DNA from: Corticium candelabrum
Lineage: Eukaryota; Porifera; Homoscleromorpha; Homosclerophorida; Plakinidae
Reading direction: 5' to 3'
DNA: 64,000 nucleotides
Assembly: GCF_963422355.1 (NCBI RefSeq)
Contig: NC_085102.1
Span: 1,173,176-1,237,175 of the forward strand
Shown here: piece by piece, positions 23,886-38,100 of the stretch
How the letters are laid out: the number at the start of each line of letters is the position of its first letter
How positions within the stretch are numbered: the first letter of the stretch is position 1
Notes under the pieces: model-generated
What the model was told of the DNA's origin: nothing
Database searches by the model: none
What the model saw: only the letters and a program-made list of their open reading frames with translations
Position numbers and translations under genes: made by a program

Positions 23886-24930
23886 CTGTAAATCCACAAA
23901 TTTTCGTACACCCATTTTTGTACAGTTGACCAGAAGACCTTTCGTATGCATCATATTTTCATGCGGGCTGTAACGGACAATTTTAGCGCATGCTAGTACA
24001 GTAACTGTTTCATTCTGTACATGTGTCAGCATATGTGATTCATGAGTTCTAAGCTACAGCAAAGTAGTATCCATGCTTGGCTCACGACAAAAGATAAAAA
24101 AGAACTGCCACTCAAGGAGATCACGAGCAGCATCCGGGATCCAACAAGCTTAAGAGAACATCACAGTTATGTAGAGAAAGCGCTGGATCGAGATCACTTG
24201 GCAGCCAAGCACAGAAAGAGAGAACAATATCACATCTGCAAATTCAAAACTAGGCTGACTATTGTCCAAGTTGCTTAATTAAGAATGTGGACTTTACAAG
24301 GTCTCGAGCGTTCGTCTGCAAAAATTGTTGAATCACAGAATCACAAAAGTCAACAGTTCAATCAATCCACAATGCGTATCAAAAAATGGTTACTGGTAAC
24401 AGACCGACAGCCTGAAGAAATGGTACAACTAAAAACTTAGCAGAAAAAGGTCGCGGCAGCTAGACGCCTTCTTTTTGGACCAGCATTGGACGAATAAGTG
24501 ATGACTGATATTACTTGCATGCCTTGCAAAACAGCAGCTGTGTCGTCAACCGAAGCATAGTGTTGGGGTGTGCATTAGGACTAATTCAAAAGAACAAACT
24601 GTGACTACTGCAAGAACATCAACTGTCTGGTTCATCTTCTGTTGATGCCATTGCTAGATGTCTGTCAGAGTACTTTCAGAACAGTTTCAGTTGAGCGACA
24701 TCAAAGCATTGCAAACTGGACATGCTGTACGTAGTTTCATTTTGGTCATTTGTTGTTGTAAAACCAGTGTATTGTTCAGTTGGATCGTGTGTTGTGATTC
24801 TGTGCATCATCAACATCGATATAGTGGCGACTTGTAATAACAGTTTGTCATCCAAGAAAAATGTAGTGCATTTAGGAATTGTACAAACAATACGAAAATA
24901 AAATACATACGAAAACTTGTGGATTTACAG
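23886..24930. mobile_element. DNA transposon remnant with 23-bp terminal inverted repeats
   Basis: CTGTAAATCCACAAATTTTCGTA at 23,886-23,908 is repeated in inverse at 24,908-24,930 with one mismatch. The interior holds an open reading at 24,042-24,278 (MSSKLQQSSIHAWLTTKDKK...) and a nearby RIKKWLLVTDRQPEEMVQL fragment that I do not recognise. No clear target-site duplication was found. Confidence 0.5.
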
Positions 24931-24934
24931 AATA

Positions 24935-25102
24935 CAGTCAGACCTCATGTCTGACCACGTTTGTCAGACAGATTTCTGTTGGACTCACACGACTGTCGGA
25001 TCAGTAACAATATAGTTACCCATGTAAATTGCCTTCATGCGTATCTTCGTCAGAAAGTGAAGGTGTCAAATTGTTGGGTGTCAGAATAATGAGGTCTGAC
25101 TG
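24935..25102. mobile_element. 168-bp MITE with TA target duplication
   Basis: A perfect 14-base inverted terminus CAGTCAGACCTCAT lies at both ends, each flanked by TA (24,933-24,934 and 25,103-25,104). CAGT termini and a TA target are typical of Tc1/mariner/pogo-type MITEs. Confidence 0.7.
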
Positions 25103-25282
25103 TATATACCTATTTGCATTCTATATATTATATATTGTAGCCTGCATCTACACTGAATATTTAGTACTCACATTAGGTAAGCTGCCGCATAATTGTGCCT
25201 TCAGTTTTTCATTTTCCACTTCAAGCTACAACGTCACACTCAATCAATAAATAAAGCCGTCACATTTTAGTTCTTAATCTAC

Positions 25283-28200
25283 CTCAATTACTCTTGCTTC
25301 AGCTGTAGCTCGACACTCTGCCTCCTCGCTAAGAAGACGATGACAAGACTCAACTTCCACCTGTAAAAGCACATAAAGCTTACATGTAGAGCGACAAGAA
25401 AATAGCTATAGCAGTGAGGGAGTTAACCTGCAGTCTTCGTAGATCCTGTTCAATGTGAGCAACAGCTCTGTCTCCTTGTTGAACAACCGTGGATAGAATA
25501 GGCATGTCTGAAGGTCCATTTTGCCCATTATGACTGACTGATCCCAATGAAGGTGACGATGGTTGTGATAACTAAACAAAACATTTTAGTACAAACCCTA
25601 ATAACATTACATGTGACACTCACTTCGCTAGGTGTATCACTTTCATGATTACCTCTACCTACATTGCTCTTCCGATTGCCACCGTGCCTTTACAAAATCA
25701 ACATCTGTTATTATAAAACTCAGCCAGTCGATTTACCATTATACACCAAATTATGTCAAACGCAGCATCTAAATTAAACCAACATTAGCTACAAGCTTGA
25801 ATGCACAACAGTAATTATTTATAAAACACTGTTTAGCTTCTCATATCTTGTCATAATCACCAACTAAAACAATTAATTGGGTGAGTAAACCAATCCAAAT
25901 ACTATATCTGAACATTCACTTAATTAATTTCATAATTAGTCTAAAAGTGAGACCAGCGTACATGTTCAACCAATAATGGCATATCTCACGGTTCAATCAT
26001 ATATGTTTGGGAACTGTTTTAACATACAGCACATGATTGCACACATATCAACTAACTCTGACATTACCAAACTAAAAGAATTTCATTAAGCGTAAGGCCC
26101 CTGAGCCGTCTTCACATGTCTATAGACACTAGTACAAACATATCACTAACATATTGTTCAGCAAAATAAACAAATAATAAACCAATCCAATTTCTCACCA
26201 GTAATTGCTTGAGCTTGCTGCTGTTCTCCTCGGTAGACCCCTTTGAGGCTTTGTGATGCGTGGCGATGACTGTTTTGTTAAATGATAAGACGTAAGACTA
26301 TGTCTCTTTGCTGAAACACGAGAGTTAGCAGATCGGACACTCTTTGACAACTTGACACTAGCTTGCTGTTTTGTCACTGACATTGATACGAGAGAAAGCC
26401 AAGGATACAGGTCCTACACAGCCATAAAATGATTCTACACCAACACAACTTTGCAATGGAAGACAAGCATAAAACATATAACACACAAATGAAACTGTCA
26501 AGCACACATGTACAAATAAACATAAACAGCAACTAGTGGGTTGACAAATACATAGGAAAGAGGCAGATAAACAGAATAGTGATGACAGTCAATACAGACG
26601 TACACAGACTGACACTACACCAATAGCCATACTTGAGAAACATCAGTAGCTGAGTTGGCAGTGACCTGTTCAAGAATAGAATCTCTCAGTCCTGGGTCTG
26701 GAAAATGATCAAGAAACATGACAATCACAAACAAAAAGCATCTAGATACAAGCTCCTGACCAACTAGCTGGTTCAAACGAATATCAATCACTACCAAGTT
26801 GGTGTTGAACTGCATAACATTCTGCAAAGAAATTGCTCCGACGTTTGTTAATCCACATTGTTGTAAGTCAATAGCTATGACAAAGACACAAATGTAGCAA
26901 CAGACAGTTTCCTGCACTCAAGTTTGACATTACTTGACTACAATAAATACAGTGGGCACAAACCATACGTCTACCAAACATCAACATATCCATACGTCTA
27001 CCGTCTGTTACATTAAATCCTCACACTATATTGGTCTAAATTATGAAGGTCTGATTACTTAATAATTTAATAAACCTCGATGCAAATTTGTCTGGTCCAT
27101 GCAGCAAATGCAAACAAATTGCCAAAAGTACTAGCCAGCTGCCACTGAAATTTTCCACCACCCTCGCTAGTTTAGCAACACTTCTCTGCAAGAAAGTTCT
27201 TTCTGCTGCCAGTTGTCATCACCACCTCGTGCCTGCATAAACACACGTGGGCTTCCAATTAGAATGAAAAGCCTTCTTTCTGCACCACATGAGATTCACT
27301 ACCGAGATTTCATAACACAGCAGCAAACATTGTCTGTTTATTAAAGTATTGAAAATTGGGTGGTTCCAAAATTGAGTAGCAGTTGTTGTACATAGCAAAA
27401 GAGTCAAATAAGTGACACAAACATACTGTATAAGATAAACCATTGGCGAGAGTATATTTTGGTGGTTTGCTAAGAGATTGATGGAAAAAGTATATTCTAT
27501 TTTGGCCCAATCGTGATATTCCCCACTCACTATGTGGCCACGTTATGATGGCCACGTCATGATGGAGGAGTTTGCGGTTAAAGCTGCATTCATGACCATT
27601 ACATTTTCCTAGCTTACTTACTGGTCTCCATGCAACTACTGTATTGCTGAAGAATTGCTACGTCAGGGCAAAGAACGTGACAAGCATGACTCCTCCTGTT
27701 CCAAGTACATCGGTAGGTTCAAGGTCTCATTTTCATGTTTAATGTCCCTGCTAGGCAGTATAAGCACAACCGACGGCAAGCAGTGGCTACCATCAAGTAT
27801 CTCGAGGCCTCATCTGAGTGACGTACTGCCATATCACCATTAGATATCTGATCCACGTGGGTGATGACGTCAACATATCCAGATGACCACATTAATGGCG
27901 GATTTTATATCGACGCTCACTGAAAATCCGCCAATTCACCAAAATAAATTCCCTGCAAATATTTCATCTTATACAGTAGATATGATTTAGTCGGAACTAA
28001 CAAAATGGTCTCATAGTAGGGCAGTCACTGGTCTTGCATAGCAAGACCTTCAGAGTACACTAGCCACCATTCCAATGTAACAAATAGGTCCACATACCAA
28101 CAACTGAAGTCTAAGTCTTTCGATTTGCCACCTACAAACCAGATGAAAAATACTTTAAAATAACCACCTTTTAGCCATAAGTCATCCTTTAGTGTCTCTG

Positions 28201-29169
28201 ACAAAGCAACGGCTCCCTTGTCTCCAAGCAAAGGATTAGAACAGAGTGTAACACGTTTGAGTCCACTCATTGATTCCAAATCAGGTTGACGATGACGAAG
28301 ACTCTCTTTCCAAGCTTCACTGTCTCTTTCTGTAGCTTGATGCTAAAAAAGAATCACTCATAATCAGTATACACTCTCATTCTTACAACAAAACACTAGG
28401 AAAACTTGTATTTCATTACACTATCCAACACAAAGCAATCAATATTCATAAAACATGCTTGCACACAATGGTGATGTAAACATGATCAGTATGTACACAC
28501 TCACAAATGTAAAGGCAACCATCCACGGTTGGTCAGAATTAAAAGAGACATAACTATAAAGCAGCATTTCATTAGACATTTCAAGATAATACTTGGTGAT
28601 CTTTAACCCTGGGACACCTAAACCCTGAAGAAGCAGTCAAGCAAACACATATGCTCAGTCCGCAGCAGACTTATCTGCTACCTACACTTATGGTCAAATG
28701 TAGTTTAAAAGTTCTTATCAAAAGTCTAAAGTAATTTTAATACGGTATTATCATACGTGAACATACAAACCACACAATTCAAGTGTATCCTATACTATAA
28801 TACGCCAACCCACGCTTCCGTCTGTCTGGATGTCTGTCTGGATGTCTGTCTGTAACGCACCGATCGACACGATGCCGGTCTCAAATTGTTGTGAAACGAG
28901 GTGGCCCGGTTGAGTTCGGCCGTCGGAGACAAACGGTCAAGAAGTATTTCGCCCGGACTGCCTCCGACGGCCAGAAACGAGATTCTGGCGGCTTGAAATG
29001 AGATGCGCCGGAGTTTGTTTGTTCAATTAACTGAGTATGCGGAAGTGACGTGCAATCGCCAGCCACTGTACGCCATCCTCTAATTCCCACAACTGGTAGA
29101 GTGCAAGATGCACCCGCTGCAGTCGGAGTGAGCAGGCTCACTGGGCCGCATGTTCGTGCGCGCGTCCGT

Positions 29170-29258
<89 letters not shown>

Positions 29259-31770
29259 GTCATGGAAGGTGCATCTTCATTGTGGAAGAGGCGTCATTTT
29301 CCCCAATAGATCATGATGTTATATGTGGGAAAAGTCTGAGATGGGGAATGCGTAGAGTCCAAACTGCACTGTCTGGAGTGTGTATGATGCATAGAGTAAT
29401 AGGATGCATGTATTGTAAAAGTGCGAAGATAAATTGCTACCGCCCATAGCGCGGGGCGCTGGGACGTAAGCTTGCCAGTCACACCATCCTCTAATGGTAT
29501 AGTAGAATGCAAGATGCATTCGCTGCAGTCAGAATTCAACTAAAGCAATAGGACGTGTGTATTGTACGGTTTAGCGCACGCTGCAGCTGAGTAGATTGAA
29601 AACTTGCCAAATAAGTGTGTGTGTGTGTGCATGTGTGTAGATTTTGTAACACGTGAACCCACCCTACAATGAGATTGTGAGATGGGGCTACTCCACATTT
29701 GTGCCAAATAACGGCCGACTGGCAAAAGTTATTTTTTATGTTTTCTTTGCTTATAGGTAGCTACTATCTAGGTGTTAGCGCTATTCCACGCTTCCATCTG
29801 TCTGAACGTCTGGATGGATGTCTGTAACGTGCTGATTGACACGACGCCAGTCTCGGATCGTGTGAAACACGGTGGTCCAGTCAAGTTCGACCGTCAAAGA
29901 CGAATGGTAGTCGGATTTTGCCCGGACTGCCTCCGACAGCCAGAAACGAGTGAGATGTGCCGGAGTGTTTGCTCCATTAGCTGAGTATGCGGAAATGATG
30001 TGCGCTCGCCAGCCACTGTACACCATCCTCTAATCCCCAGAGTGCAAGATGCGCCTGCTGCAGTTGGAGTGAGCCGGCTCACCAGGCTGCTTTAGTGTGC
30101 GTGCGTCCGTCAGTGTGTCACGGAAGGTGTGTCTTCTTCGCGGAAGTGGCGTACACAACAATAGATTGCCACAGCCCATAGGGCGAAGTAGTACTAGTAT
30201 CTAACTAATTGCTGTACATGAAAATAGATCAAGTAAAAACCCAGCAAAGCCAAAAACAACTTCAAATACAATAAATAGACACACGTTACAGTGTGCAAAA
30301 TAACGGCCGAAAATCAGACATTTACCAACCGAACGAAGCATTTGTCTGGTCATTCGTGATTTCGCCGGACATTTTGTCCGGTGGCGTAGCAGCAGGTGTG
30401 GAATTCCGTATGAGCAACCCACATCCTCGCACATCCCAGTGTCGTGTCAACAAATGTAGTTTCCACAGTTTGCGCACAAAACAAACGCAAACAGCCACGC
30501 ATCATACGTGTACTGTATAGTGGAACACATATTTTGTCAAATCCCGGATGTGGGCGCTCAAGTACACACGCTGGGGCTCAGAGGTACGAAAAAATACAGC
30601 AGACAGCCACGGGTCGTACACCATGAACGCGGCAGGATAGGAAACTCAAAGATATGTGCGTGTGATGTTTTCTGTAGGGGCTATAAGAACCTGAAGAAGA
30701 TTAGGTTGCTAGGATAACAAGAAGTCGTTGAACTAGAAACCTGCCACTAGCGTAGCGTAGTGCATGTTCTTGGAACGATGGCAGTTTCCACGTCTAGAGG
30801 TATGGTGCATATGCGGACGAAGCTGATGTTCCAAAACTCACTGGGTAGGACACGCCAACAAAGTCAAAAGGAGGAGGAGCTGGCTGCACAAGACCGGTCA
30901 TGAAGAAATTTACGCGGATGGGTTTTGTAGCCATACAGGGCAGAGTCGAGGAAGCAATGAAAGTCTGTCTCTTTCTTCATTGCTATTTCAAACAATAGCC
31001 ACTTTTTAGTCAGGCTTTCTTTAGTAATTTGTCAGGTGGGTTGTACTAATTGCATACATATGACTCTTTATCAAAGGCATGCAACATCAACGTGTCATCT
31101 AGAGCCATGAAACCTGGCGCTTGGTCAGGCATTTTCGAGCTAGCTGTGGTGGCAAGTGTCCTTTATCAACCTGTTCATGCAGTGTATTCCAAGAGATTTG
31201 GTTTGGCAATACAAATACATGGACATGTGTACCAACCTTGAATTACTGCGGCAACCCATGATAGTTGTCATGAATTGATCCACTACAGTAACCATCAACT
31301 AGATCTGAATGGGGAAACATATGCCTCCACCCAGACTACTTTTCCTTGTGCTTGTATATCCAGTGTGGTGAACTCAGATGTTGGAAAAAGGTGTGGTGGG
31401 ATCAGTGTGTTTACACGTTTCGCTTGAATGTGTCATTGCTACACTCCTGGAGAAGGTGTTGCAAGGTCTTTACTCCCAAGCAGGTGTCCATTGGACCCGG
31501 CAAGAATGTATATAACCTTTGTGGTTGAAACTTTTGGTCATTGGCTGTCTCACAGCCTCGACATTTCAAAATCAATTGCACGGAGATCAGCACTGCATAA
31601 CCACCTGACCGTTAGCCAAGCCACCTCACACTTCCATCAACATTTGTCCACCAAACTTTGGCTTTATAAGACTAGCATTCAAGAGTAGGGAAGATATTTT
31701 TGGGTTAATTTGAGATAGCTGTGTTGGGGTTGGGGTTGGGAAACTATAGTAGAATAGAGAAAATGTATTG

Positions 31771-31835
<65 letters not shown>

Positions 31836-32004
31836 TATGTATGCTGAATTATTGTAAGTTATAAGTAGTATTTGCCAGGATTGGAATGTCCGACCAGACG
31901 TTTCTAATGTCCGGCAAATTTTGAATTGACAGGACATGATGTCCGGTGGTCAGTCAAAGACTATTTCGCACACTGCATGTAAGCACACACAAAATATGCA
32001 TGCA

Positions 32005-32056
<52 letters not shown>

Positions 32057-32153
32057 AAAAATGACAAAATTTTGGGCCTTCGTGTTGTTCAATGTCAACC
32101 TCAATTAATAAGGTCAGTTGAAGATCGCTTCCCTGTCTGATGCGCACGCGCGT

Positions 32154-32189
<36 letters not shown>

Positions 32190-35100
32190 TCATCATTCGC
32201 ATGAAACTGTACCTGAATTAGATCAGCAACTGTCTTTGCACCTTTACCAGTTAGACAGCAACCAGAGAAATCAACACTCACGATTGTCTTCATATTCTTT
32301 AAACTTTTACATAAAACTACAGACAATAAAAGAACAACAATGCAAACAAGGTAAACAGAATCAAGTCTCAAATCAATGCTCTAATTTATCCTAACATAAC
32401 CAAAAGGAGCTCAATGTTCTAAACGTTAGATGTTTACGTCATTGTTATGCAGTATTAGTATTTGGAAAAAAGGGACATGTAACAAGTACGTACAATGGTA
32501 ATCAAATGTAAAAAGCAAAAGTGTGCCATCAGGCCAGTATACTAGCACCAAGCCCTCTGTAATGTCAAGTTTGTGCACAAGACGTACATTGACATCCTTC
32601 ACTTCACTTATTTCAGTCAAGAATAAAGAGCAGCTGAAATTCTTATTCTGGCTCTAATAGTGAAAAATAACACAACCTCCTAAGAACTACGACTCTCGTA
32701 ATATAATTAGGCCACTATTTGTTGATTCACAGTGTCTCATCAGTGCCTGTATGGAAAAATATGCCCCCACACAAAATCACTATTATCCCACTACGCATGC
32801 GCAATACCTTGATGTCCGAGTTGATCAACTCTTGTGGGTATCGTTTGACAACAAAGAAGACCATTCTTCAGTAGAGGATTTATTACTAGTATAAAACAAT
32901 CTAAAACGTTTGATTTATTGTTATGATACTAGCAAAATTGCAAAGCATTGCTAGGGCAAGCCTCAGTGAGAACAGACAGACCCGAGACACAGTGATTTGT
33001 CATTGCGGAAAACATGCACGTCTTTAGCTAACGTAACTTTCTTTGCAGTTTGGAGTTCCAGCCTGTTTGCATTCTCTCGTGCACCCCTAGGGGGCACAGC
33101 AATCAGTTGAACATCTTCCTCTCTTAATGTGTCAGCTAATTAGGAACAATGTGCGTGGAAAAATTTGAAGGAGACAAAAACCGATTCATACACCTCCGCA
33201 ATGCAGAATGCAAACCACTATGTGGTGTGTATGCCCACACAGTTCGTAGACACTCTAGCAAAGAAATTTACCTGTCAATTTGTCCACTTCAAATCAAGCT
33301 ACAAGTAGTTCATTCACAGCTGGACGTGCATGGGCAAGCACGTTTGGACATCGCAGAGAACGTGCACATACAGATACAGCGCTAATGTAAATTTCTTTGT
33401 AAAAGCAACATGTTCTCACATTTAGTTCATTTTGGCCGCAGTCATCAAGCCATCTCTGGAAGCTACAGCTTGCAATTTCTCTTATTAGTCCCGTGGGACA
33501 GGCACGCAGCAATCTGGAGAGCTGCACACTTACACCTGTATTGCGACATCATCAACCATCATGTCCGTGATTGGCTCAAAATTTCTGGTCAGTCGCACGT
33601 ACATACGTTATTACGTACCATCAGGCACATCTTAACACAATACAGTACACATATGGTCTCACCAAGGCTCGCCCCACTTAATTAATTATCAATGTCTTGG
33701 ACATCCATAGTTGATTCTGTGAATTACATACTGTTACTGTACAAAAAATTGGTGAAAAAATTAATGGCATAATAGTAATGGCCTGCATCATTTTGAGACG
33801 AACCTCTGATGAGAAACTATGAATCAACAAATAGTGGCCTTACAATAAGACCTGCACATTCAAAATAAAAAAAACAAATGTATCTCTATATCTTAGGCAG
33901 GGCCGGTGGAGCGGAGTAGACCAGATGGGCTATGGTCTACCCAAATTTGAAAATGGGACTTCCTCCAACAGACCTTTGGCTAGAACTTCAAAAATATTGG
34001 TTCAAGTAATTGTAAAGTAGCGTTTTTTACATTCATGGTGGGCAAATCTTGGCCATGCAAGACTGGGCCTATCCAACATCTGGAGTACTCCGCTGGCCTT
34101 GGTCTGTTAATATAAAATCAAGGCCAGGAATGGCTAAAACTATTATGAAACTTCACACATATATCATGATACTTTATCATGTCATTCATTACTTATGCAC
34201 ATGATATACAAAAAACTAAACAAAAAATCTAACAAGCACTTACTATCTAAATTGTTGTCTCCAATTCGACAAAATTTCAATGAAAAATGCTTAAGAGACT
34301 TATTCTTTGTCACACCCTAGAAATAACACACCGTGTTAAACGAACAAGTTGCTGGTAAATAACATTAATACTTTTGCTAGAACAGAAACATCGGGTGACT
34401 GCAAGGAAATATCCTCCAGTTCTAGAGACTCTAGTGATGTAGTGACACTCAAACAATCGGCAATAGCCCTGCACAAATCACAATGAAAACATTAATACAC
34501 AAAACAACAGATGACTTAACCTGGATAGCTTCAGCATCATGTCGCGTCGACCAATTGCTGGGGTGCGAACACGAGCTCCAAACCTACATCGATTCCACGA
34601 CTGACGTTCTACAACAATATCGCAATCATTATGGCAGTTATAATTCCGCAAAATCTAAGCATTTATGAATAAACGAATAATACGTTTCAACCACACCAAA
34701 TAATATGGCATAGTTCCCTCATGGAGCAAAGTAATATCCTAACATTTGAACAACACATACAGAAACATACAAAACACCACACACGAATTACATCAAAACG
34801 TTAATTGATTAATCCCCCCACTACAAGCCCGTAGAAAGCATTTCAAAAATGGTCCGGCCTAATGCACACTAAAGGGTGTGGTCCAAAGATAATGCACCAA
34901 AAGAGCAGTCGTCTAGCATACCATATTACCTAATGTATTGCATAAAGGGTTCTTGAAACTCTCGTTTATCAACAATTGTAATACTAGTATATAAGCTCAT
35001 GGCTACGCAATATAACCTGCCTTAGCTAGATTGCAATAAATAGATTAAGTCAAGGTGCTCTCGTTTACTTTCGTTTTAACTATAAATATTTTAGTTATTT

Positions 35101-38100
35101 AATCACCTATAGTTTCAACAGAAAGTTTTGGCCATTAGTCGTCGACCGTCCCAAGTACAGTTTTTGAAAGATGGTTTGGCCTAAAACAGAATGACAGAAC
35201 CGGTTTCTACGGCCCTGAAATAGGTCACCATGAAGGCTTCCTCTAAAAAAGTAGTCCAGACCGGCTCCTATGGCCATGCAGTTCTATCAGAGCCGACAGA
35301 AGCAGATTCAAATTGGTCTGGCCCGGAGGTACAGCATGCACCATCCCATCCAGGAGTTGTGACGGAAACTTCTGGCCATTCTGATGTCTGAGAGTGTAGC
35401 GATCATCTCCACTGTTCTGTTTCTACAGTAGCTGCATTGCTAGTAATTTGCTACCCAGTGAAATCTAAGAACACCACGTTCACATTTATGCTTTTCTAGT
35501 CTAGACAGCAGTCCACGTGTCTCATGATGATCGACTTGAGAAGATGATTGGGTTCTCAATCACTGCTTGCAACTTCCACAGCCAACTGCCCAAGAATGGA
35601 GTCCAGAATAATACACTAGCACGTAATTTGTACGCATTCTATTGCCATAACTAAGTCACTCTAAATGCATGTGCGAGCAGCTAGATTAGACGTTATCTGG
35701 AACTCATAACAGAAAGCTACTTGCTGGGTTAGATCACAGTAGCAGAAAACAGACACGTTGGATGAGAGAAACACTTCACAACAGACCGTGAACATGTACA
35801 TGTTCAACTTCCATAAACTGGAAATGGATTTTATTGTCGCAGTTCCGAAGTCAAATCTCAGAGCATGAAATAACGGCCGGCCATTGGCGGCCAAACAACG
35901 CCTTTGACCGACCAATGAGAAGATTGTAGAATCATTTTGCCCAGATCAACTTATCATTTGTACGTAAATGTCACGAGACCTCACAAACGAAGAAGAGATG
36001 GCTGCTGTGTTTACGGTGATATATTGGTGGACGGCATGAAACAACGACTCTTTGATTCTTCGGCAGACCGCTAGCTAGTCTAACCGCTCGACTAGCAAGA
36101 CTACCGCTCGACCAGTTGCCAAATGTGATGGTCTAGCGACATTGCTATGCATGCCCTGTCACCGCAAGCTTGAAAAGATCGAAGAACTGAAGCTGAAACA
36201 AAAACTAAGATGTGTGCGCGTACCAGAGTCTTCATCACGGCTCTGGCGTGCACTCAGCTGCCCAAGGGGATTTCTCACAAACGTCATCAGCGTTTGTGCA
36301 CTTAGCATAACCAAGTATTGCTAAATCAATCAGAATTTACAACCGACATTCTGGTTCTAAGACGCTGATTGGCTTAAAAGGCTATTTCCGAAATCATTTT
36401 AGTACCGTTCTGGTCCAGACTCGAATTCGCGTGCAGCGCGCACTCTCTGGTCTGGAAGTTCAAGGCTACATGAACACTCAACTAGAGGAATCATTGCATA
36501 AGGATATTGTGGTATTTATATCATATAGTAATTTAATTTAGATAAACATAAAACTTGTGCAGAGTTTACAAGTTCTCAACAAGGCCAGAGCCCAAAAAAT
36601 GATGAAAGGATCCATATTGAAGCAGAATGAGTATCTAGCTACAACCAGATTATGGATATACTCCAGCATGTGGCATCTGGATTGCATGCAACGTGCATAA
36701 GGTTTACCCTAACGTTGCCCCATGCCAAGAATTAGAATATACAGTTGCACATTCCAGGATAGCTGTTGTTTCCGAATAGGTTAATTACACTTTGGAATAT
36801 AGATTCCCAATCATTTGCTGCCATGTGTTGCCATGTTGTAATTCAGGTGGGTAGAGTTTTGAAGAGGTCGCTCCCCAACCCCATCAAGATAGTGTCATTG
36901 CCTAGATATTATTCACTGTACTGTACAGCCAATGAGACTGTCCACAAATGACCATGACTGACTAAGGTAAGTACATACACATTACAAGGCATTCGCTCAA
37001 TTAGGCTTCCAATATAGCTATGCTCTACAATACGGATATATAGCTATACAGCTGAGCTAAAATATTATATAAAATCATACTGTTTAGCATAAACATATCC
37101 AGCTTAGGAAACACAACTCACATCACACAAACACTTATGAGTCATGACATGTAGCAGACTCAAAGAAAGGTTATGTCTAATCAATCATTCATTTTTCAAA
37201 ATGGGGCTGCAGGGGCCGCTTCAAAATGGCGGCTATGACTGACCAAGTGGCCGATCAATTTGAAATCCTTACTTCAGCGTCTGAAATCTTGGGTCTTCGA
37301 AATTACTCAACACAATGCCTTTCTACATGCTACTATTGCTCTATTCAGAACAGCAAACAATGGGCCAAAGGCGCCACGTAATATGTATAAATGCAAAGGC
37401 AGATCAACCCACAGACCCGCATGATGATGCAACTCAAGACGTCAAGACTTAGGTAACTATTCTAATCTTGTGGCTAGAGTAACATGTAAAACAACAACTT
37501 GCATCGCACACTCTTTCGAATAAAAGCATGCCTTAACTCCTTTGGGTCTGGCCTAACGTGCGCTAAAAGGGTGTGGTCAAACACATGCTGTATCACAGAA
37601 ATTTTGTTGTGGTTAATATTAACACGATTCCCAGAAAAAACTAAAGGATAGTCTCGGTATTCTAAAATGTTTTCTGCACGTGATGGGAGGGAGAGTGAGC
37701 GGAGAGAAGAAAGCAGTCTGGGGCAGCTCTATTGTAAGTGACTTCGGAAAGGCACGACTGCTCAAGTTCAGAAACATCCGCTTCAATCAAAACCACCGCT
37801 CAAAAAACAACCAATCAGCGCTGTAGACAATTGCTGACGTCAAAGAGTACTTTGTAATTACCTCTAAGCAATTCTCTGATGAATGTACGTATTAGCAGAG
37901 TGGGATGCATCTAACACAAATGTGACGTGCTACTTGTTTCACTATTGATGATATGATAACTTAGCGAATGCTTGTCAGACATTACCTAACAATAAAGCCA
38001 TTGCAGCGGCTGTTCCGACTACTTTGTCTACTTTAGTGATGAAGCCTTGAAGGCCCTTCAACTGCTTGCTAAGCCATTTTAGTATGAGGTTGCGACATCT

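Noticed and set aside
28881..29449. Open frames rich in Cys-Val or Thr-His (also near 21,100, 32,000 and 51,050)
   Set aside because: Translations of (CA)n/(GT)n microsatellites.
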